Shown piece after piece: positions 29,099 through 32,364 of a stretch of DNA of 32,364 nucleotides. The notes beneath the pieces were generated by a model, which was not told the DNA's origin, searched no databases, and saw nothing but the letters and a program-made list of their open reading frames with translations. Within the stretch, counting starts at the first letter, position 1. Every line of letters begins with the position of its first letter. The DNA comes from a virus. The stretch spans positions 1 through 32,364 of the IMG/VR virus record IMGVR_UViG_3300035670_000850. One strand, written 5' to 3'. Both the position numbers and the translations under genes were made by a program.

Positions 29099-29718
29099 TT
29101 ACAAATGGCTATGCGACACGCAACCAGATCAAGGCTGCGCTCCGCATCGGCACAGCCGACACGCTTGACGACGACCTGATTGATAACTGTGCTGAGGCTG
29201 CGAGCCGTCTCATTGACGGGTATTGCAACCGCCAGTTCTGGTCTGTTGGTTCTGCGACTGCGCGTATCTTTACGGCTGAGTCTGAGTTCACCTGCTCGAT
29301 TGATGACGTGTCCGGTACGGCGATCACGCTCCAAACCTCAAGCCTTGGTGACGGCGTGTTCGACATTACTTGGACGACAACCGACTATCAGTTGGAACCG
29401 TTGAATGGTGTCCTCGATGGGTTGACTTGGCCATACGATCGCATCCGTGCAGTCGGCGACTATCTATTCCCCACCCTGAATGCTAACTACGGTGAGCAAG
29501 CATTGGTGAAGGTGACTGCGACATTCGGTTGGCCTTCGGTTCCTTCAACGGTGACGCAGGCGACGATCATTCAGGCGTCACGAATCTTCAAGCGTTACGA
29601 CTCGCCACTCGGGGTGGCTGGGTTCGGTGACATCGGTGCGATCCGTGTGTCACGCTTCCTTGACCCTGATGTCGCGCAGCTCGTCGAACCGTATCGACGA
29701 ATGCGGATGTTTGCGTGA
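29095..29718 (+). CDS. Head-tail connector protein (gp6-like)
   Basis: The 207-residue product begins NGYATRNQIKAALRIGTADTLDDDLIDNCAEAASRLIDGYCNRQF, the helical start typical of HK97 gp6-like connectors, followed by a strand-rich centre (DYQLEPLN, YLFPTLN, VKVTATFGWPSVPSTVTQATIIQASRIFKRYDSP) and VAQLVEPYRRM. It joins the portal to the tail. Its ATG overlaps the end of the HNH gene, so the HNH gene appears to have been inserted just ahead of it. Confidence 0.87.
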   Translation: MITNGYATRNQIKAALRIGTADTLDDDLIDNCAEAASRLIDGYCNRQFWSVGSATARIFTAESEFTCSIDDVSGTAITLQTSSLGDGVFDITWTTTDYQLEPLNGVLDGLTWPYDRIRAVGDYLFPTLNANYGEQALVKVTATFGWPSVPSTVTQATIIQASRIFKRYDSPLGVAGFGDIGAIRVSRFLDPDVAQLVEPYRRMRMFA

Positions 29719-30128
29719 GCGCAGCAACCACCGTCACCCAAATCAAAGAAGGCCTCCAGACTCGTCTGGCGACCATCCCTGGGCTTCGTGCCTATGCTCA
29801 GCAACCGGACAACATCAATGCTCCGTTCGCTTGGCCGATGCTGGAATCCATCACTTACAACGGTGCGATGGGCGGGGGTCTGGTTATCCATACGTTCACG
29901 GTGTCGGTTGTGGTGGGTCGCGCTGCGGAACGCTCAGCACAGAACGCCTTGGACGGGTATCTGTCCTATCAGGGTGCGACTTCGGTTCGGGCTGCGATTG
30001 AGGCTGATCGGACGCTTGGTGGTGTCGTACAGAACCTCATCGTCGAAACTGCCTCGAACATTTCGACGATGGACGGGAACGATACGACCTATCTCATGGT
30101 GGACTTTAGGGTGGTTGTGTACGCCTAA
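29715..30128 (+). CDS. Tail terminator / neck protein
   Basis: GTG 29715 overlaps the connector stop (GTGA). The 137-residue product has the outline of small tail terminator or minor neck proteins: a first helix (TVTQIKEGLQTRLATI), strands (LESITYNGAMGGGLVIHTFTVSVVVGR), a helix (AERSAQNALDGYL) and a C-terminal strand pair (TYLMVDFRVVVYA). It sits between connector and major tail protein genes, where this function is expected. The identification is mainly positional. Confidence 0.7.
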   Translation: MSAATTVTQIKEGLQTRLATIPGLRAYAQQPDNINAPFAWPMLESITYNGAMGGGLVIHTFTVSVVVGRAAERSAQNALDGYLSYQGATSVRAAIEADRTLGGVVQNLIVETASNISTMDGNDTTYLMVDFRVVVYA

Positions 30129-30131
30129 CCC

Positions 30132-30161
30132 TTGAGAGGGTGAAGCGTTGGGGTGTAGTGT
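30132..30161 (+). promoter_or_regulatory. Weak candidate promoter before major tail protein
   Basis: TTGAGA (30132-30137) and TAGTGT (30156-30161) are separated by 18 bases in the 84-base gap before the major tail gene. The -10 match is poor. The gap and the expected high expression of the gene are the main support. CGGAAGG and CAGGAG (about 30192-30205) supply the ribosome-binding site. Confidence 0.3.
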
Positions 30162-30212
30162 TGTGGTTTGTAATCCAACCCCTCTAGTGCCGGAAGGCAG
30201 GAGTCACCAACA

Positions 30213-30638
30213 ATGGCAAAGCAAGTTCTGACGAATGTCAATGTCACTTTCGGCACCGCTGCAACTGACATTTCCTCATACGTCGCAGCAGTCACCCTCA
30301 ACCTGACGGCTGCGGAAATCCCAACCACCAACTTCGGTTCGTCGGGCGCAGTCACCCGCATCCAAGGCCTGAAGGATCACTCGGTCACGATCGATCTCCA
30401 CCAGGACTACCCGACGATCGAGAAGTTGTTCTACGACGCCTTCGCCGCAGGCACCCCTGTTGCGATGACCGTCAAGCCGAACGGCACAGCCGCTGCTGGT
30501 TCCAGCAATCCGCAATATGCATTCAATGTGCTTCCGGTGTCCTGGACACCTGTGGCCGGAGCCGTGGGAGAGCTCGCGACTGCCAGCATCACCTGGCCAA
30601 TTGACGGCAACGTCACCAAGACCGGCACCGGCGCATAA
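30213..30638 (+). CDS. Major tail protein
   Basis: The 141-residue product is strand-rich and starts AKQVLTNVNVTFGTAATDISSYVAAVTLNLTAAEI, typical of actinophage tail tube proteins. GLKDHSVTIDLHQDYPTIEKLFYDAFAAGTPVAMTVKP and FNVLPVSWTPVAGAVGELATASITWPI follow. It forms the tail tube. Its position directly before the tail assembly chaperone gene supports the call. There is no Ig-like C-terminal extension. Confidence 0.88.
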   Translation: MAKQVLTNVNVTFGTAATDISSYVAAVTLNLTAAEIPTTNFGSSGAVTRIQGLKDHSVTIDLHQDYPTIEKLFYDAFAAGTPVAMTVKPNGTAAAGSSNPQYAFNVLPVSWTPVAGAVGELATASITWPIDGNVTKTGTGA

Positions 30639-30672
30639 CTTTCATCACAACCCTTACCTGCGGAGGTAACAA

Positions 30673-30963
30673 ATGAAACTGCCACTTGAAGTGGTCAGCG
30701 CATCAGACGGCTCAACCCGAATCGTCATCGCCACATTCCCAGACTTCATCGCCTACGAGCAGAAGTTCAGCAAGAGTGTCGCAAAGTTTGAGGATGGTTT
30801 GTCGCTCACCGATCTAGCGTTCCTCGCTTGGCATGCTGAGCATCGCACCAAGAAGACAGGGTTGGACTTCGACTCCTGGTGCAACGAGCAAGAGGCGATG
30901 ACTTTGGGAGATGCAGCGCAAGCCGTGATCGCCCCTTTGGAGAGCAGTCAGCCCATTGGCTGA
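30673..30963 (+). CDS. Tail assembly chaperone, upstream frame (gpG-like)
   Basis: The 96-residue zero-frame product begins KLPLEVVSASDGSTRIVIATFPDFIAYEQKF and is mostly helical (LTDLAFLAWHAEHRTKKTGLDFDSWCNEQEA). Its position between major tail and tape measure genes, and the frameshift at its end, identify it as the G-type tail assembly chaperone. A good GGAGG lies before the ATG. The short form ends at TGA 30961-30963; a fraction of ribosomes should shift into the downstream frame. Confidence 0.85.
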   Translation: MKLPLEVVSASDGSTRIVIATFPDFIAYEQKFSKSVAKFEDGLSLTDLAFLAWHAEHRTKKTGLDFDSWCNEQEAMTLGDAAQAVIAPLESSQPIG

Positions 30964-31082
30964 TCGCATATCTGTCCTGCGAGACAGGTATCGCTCCGTC
31001 GGTGTTGCTGGCTGAATCACCCAGAATGCTTTACACGATGGTCGGCTATCTCCGATGGAGAGCCGTCCACCTCAACAGGTAA
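30673..31082 (+). CDS. Tail assembly chaperone, frameshifted long form (gpGT-like)
   Basis: A -1 shift at CCCTTTG (30933-30939) joins the first 89 residues of the upstream frame to 47 more residues, starting GEQSAHWLIAYLSCETGIAP and ending at TAA 31080-31082, for 136 residues in total. The extension (ETGIAPSVLLAESPRMLYTMVGYL) has the pattern of the T part of lambda-like gpGT proteins. The long and short forms together hold the tape measure protein during tail assembly. The downstream frame has no good start of its own. Confidence 0.85.
30933..30939 (+). other. Programmed -1 frameshift site CCCTTTG
   Basis: In the upstream frame this reads C-CCT-TTG, matching the slippery rule X-XXY-YYZ. After slipping, tRNAs re-pair on CCC and TTT and reading continues with GGA in the -1 frame. 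It lies eight codons before the zero-frame stop and at the start of the region where the -1 frame stays open with chaperone-like sequence. Confidence 0.85.
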
Positions 31083-31091
31083 TCTCAGAAC

Positions 31092-31622
31092 ATGGCGTTC
31101 TACGGTGTTCCACTTGGTCGTGCGTCTCGTGTCGCCATCGCACCCCAAGCTGGGAAACCCGCTGTCCTCATTGACGGTCTAGCCGACTTCCTCCGTAAGG
31201 CTGCCAAGATGGATGACCGGTTCAACTCGCATATGCGCGAGGCGGCTCGAGGGGTAGCCCAGCAGATTGTGGATGAGGCCAAGGTTGAGGCATCTACCGT
31301 GACCCGTAGCCGTCAGGCTGTGGAGGTGATGAGGGGGATGAAGCCGTATAACGACAGGATTCCTGCCGTCAAATTGTCGCAGTCCTCAAACTTTGTGTCG
31401 GAGTCTCGACCGAATCGAACGAGGAAACGCAAGGTGACTCGGGGTGACGTGTTCTTCGGTGCCGAGTTCGGTGGCGGTGTCAGACCCACGACCCGCCAGT
31501 TCTTGAGGCATCGAGGCAGATCAGGCTATTTCTTCTGGCCTACCGTCCGAAAGATGAAAGACAAGATCGCCCAGGACTATCTGGCTGCGATAGATAGGGT
31601 TCTCAGGACTCTTGCCGATTAG
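31092..31622 (+). CDS. HK97 gp10-like tail component
   Basis: The 176-residue product resembles gp10-type neck or tail completion proteins: a central helix (GLADFLRKAAKMDDRFNSHMREAARGVAQQIVDEAKVEA), a basic loop (SRPNRTRKRKVTR), FFGAEFGGGVRPTTRQFLRHRG, and a C-terminal FFWPTVRKMKDKIAQDYLAAIDRVL. Such a gene normally precedes the major tail protein. Here it follows the chaperone, an unusual order. Because the call relies on pattern, another tail function remains possible. Confidence 0.65.
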   Translation: MAFYGVPLGRASRVAIAPQAGKPAVLIDGLADFLRKAAKMDDRFNSHMREAARGVAQQIVDEAKVEASTVTRSRQAVEVMRGMKPYNDRIPAVKLSQSSNFVSESRPNRTRKRKVTRGDVFFGAEFGGGVRPTTRQFLRHRGRSGYFFWPTVRKMKDKIAQDYLAAIDRVLRTLAD

Positions 31623-31650
31623 TTGACTTTCCGTGCCGGTTGGCTAGGGT
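31623..31650 (+). promoter_or_regulatory. Candidate promoter upstream of the primase-like gene
   Basis: TTGACT (31623-31628) and TAGGGT (31645-31650) are separated by 16 bases, with the -35 box touching the stop codon of the preceding gene. The same spacing occurs in the promoter candidate at 11492. The -10 box is G-rich but fits the TAnnnT pattern common in Actinobacteria. Transcription would start just before the ribosome-binding site GAGGAGGGG. Confidence 0.5.
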
Positions 31651-31670
31651 GGGGGTGAGGAGGGGTGGGT

Positions 31671-32360
31671 ATGGCGGTTTGGTTTAGTTCGGTGAAGGCG
31701 GTTCAGCCCCAGCCGTTGGCGTCGTCCTGGTCGCAGCTCAAAGAGTTGCTCATGTTCCATGAGGAGAATGAGGTGAAGTCGGCTGGGGCGTTGTGGTCGC
31801 CTGTCACCTATTACGAGAATACGACTCGCGGGAACAGGAATGTTCGGTTTGTGGAGTCGCTGGTGGTGGACTTGGATGGTTCGTCGTTTGAGTCGGCTCG
31901 GTTGGATGGGTTGGAGTGGTTTGCGTATTCGACGTATTCGCATCGGTTGGATGATCCGCACTATCACCTGGTGTTGCCGTTGGCTGAGCGTGTGCCTGCT
32001 GGGTTGTGGCGGGCGGTGTGGTTGGAGATGGTTGAGCGTCTCAATCTTCCTGCCGACCCACAGACGAAAGACCCTGCCCGACTGTTCTATCTCCCTCAAC
32101 ACGCACCGGATGCACCGTTTGAGTTTCATGAGGGTTCGGGTGTTCTGCTTGATACGTCGTTTGATTGGGATGATGTTCATTCGTCTCGACCTGTGGTGCG
32201 TCAGGCTAGGAATCCTCGGAAGGTTCGGGCTGGTGCGGAGATGTTGTCGGAGGGTTGGTGGGCTTCTGCTGATGTGTCGTGTTGGGCTGGGTTGGAGGGC
32301 AAGGAGTTGTATCGGGTGATGCTTGCTGAGTGGGAAAGCCTGTATTCGCAGTTGAAGTAG
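31671..32360 (+). CDS. AEP-primase-like protein in the tail operon
   Basis: ATG 31671, preceded by AGGAGGGG, gives 229 residues (GTG 31665 is an alternative). The sequence follows the catalytic core of archaeo-eukaryotic primases: WSPVTYYEN, FVESLVVDLDG with an Asp67-x-Asp69 metal pair, FAYSTYSHRLDDPHYHLVLPL with candidate His91, His97 and His99, and KDPARLFYLPQHAPD with Arg. A helical C-terminus of about 60 residues follows. No helicase domain is attached. It lies immediately before the tape measure gene and apart from the other replication genes, so either it serves replication from an odd place or it has a tail-linked or early-infection role. Confidence 0.7.
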   Translation: MAVWFSSVKAVQPQPLASSWSQLKELLMFHEENEVKSAGALWSPVTYYENTTRGNRNVRFVESLVVDLDGSSFESARLDGLEWFAYSTYSHRLDDPHYHLVLPLAERVPAGLWRAVWLEMVERLNLPADPQTKDPARLFYLPQHAPDAPFEFHEGSGVLLDTSFDWDDVHSSRPVVRQARNPRKVRAGAEMLSEGWWASADVSCWAGLEGKELYRVMLAEWESLYSQLK

Positions 32361-32364
32361 AATC
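32320..32364. repeat. Terminal direct repeat, right copy (circular contig)
   Basis: This sequence is identical to bases 1-45. It includes the last codons of the primase-like gene and its TAG stop (32358-32360). Joining the ends places the tape measure start nine bases after that stop, which makes a continuous and sensible operon, and so supports circular closure. Confidence 0.95.

Noticed and set aside
30129-30212. tRNA-like or structured RNA in the gap before the major tail gene
   Set aside because: A short GTTGG/CCAAC pairing exists but no cloverleaf arms, anticodon loop or CCA-type end can be drawn. No tRNA gene was recognised elsewhere by eye, though a dedicated scan was not possible.
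1-32364. Integrase, attachment site or excisionase
   Set aside because: No tyrosine or serine recombinase motifs were seen in any frame that looks coding. The HTH pair alone is not evidence of lysogeny.

Overview
The window is a complete or nearly complete genome of a tailed phage (Caudoviricetes, siphovirus-like) that most likely infects an actinobacterium. Every supportable gene lies on the + strand. The first 45 bases are repeated exactly as the last 45 (1-45 = 32320-32364), so the contig closes into a circle of 32,319 bp. A WhiB-family regulator, found essentially only in Actinobacteria and their phages, supports the host. Frequent GTG/TTG starts, a moderately high GC content (judged by eye) and a Thr-rich secreted protein of a kind I associate with Acidimicrobiia/Ilumatobacter-like bacteria point the same way, but host rank below phylum is inference. 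I see no integrase and no clear repressor, so there is no evidence of lysogeny.

Layout on the circle, starting at packaging: HNH endonuclease (18.3 kb), terminase small and large subunits, small membrane protein, HK97-type portal, small beta-rich protein, multidomain prohead protease and HK97-fold major capsid protein (to 25.3 kb), closed by a strong hairpin. A carbohydrate cassette follows (25.45-28.6 kb: GT4 glycosyltransferase, GT2 glycosyltransferase, a third GT-like protein, a SAM methyltransferase) plus an HNH homing-type endonuclease, all inside the structural operon. Head-tail connector, tail terminator-like protein, major tail protein, tail assembly chaperone with a -1 frameshift site, a gp10-like protein and, unexpectedly, an archaeo-eukaryotic-primase-like protein (31.67-32.36 kb) lead into the tape measure gene across the contig junction. 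Minor tail protein, two related tail-tip proteins, a glycine-rich adhesin-like domain and a secreted Thr-rich protein run to 6.8 kb.

The lysis region (6.8-8.0 kb) has two or three small membrane proteins and an M15 peptidase endolysin. It is followed by a small HTH protein and a calcineurin-like phosphoesterase. The early or DNA-metabolism region (9.4-18.3 kb) starts at candidate promoters near 9.47 and 11.49 kb. It holds a ribbon-helix-helix protein, a secreted lytic transglycosylase-like protein, WhiB, two PD-(D/E)XK-type nucleases, an SSB-like protein, a run of very small overlapping genes (some only 22-56 codons), a tandem pair of paralogous HTH proteins, zinc ribbons, and a prim-pol/RecA-like ATPase fusion. 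The 3' end of that last gene carries nine copies of a 10-bp iteron plus a large palindrome, the best candidate for the replication origin.

The least expected features are the iteron/palindrome array inside the replicase gene, a second primase-like protein in the tail operon, the sugar-modification cassette next to the capsid gene with an overprinted start, the four-part protease fusion, and abrupt block-wise switches between C/A-ending and G/T-ending codons although all genes share one strand.
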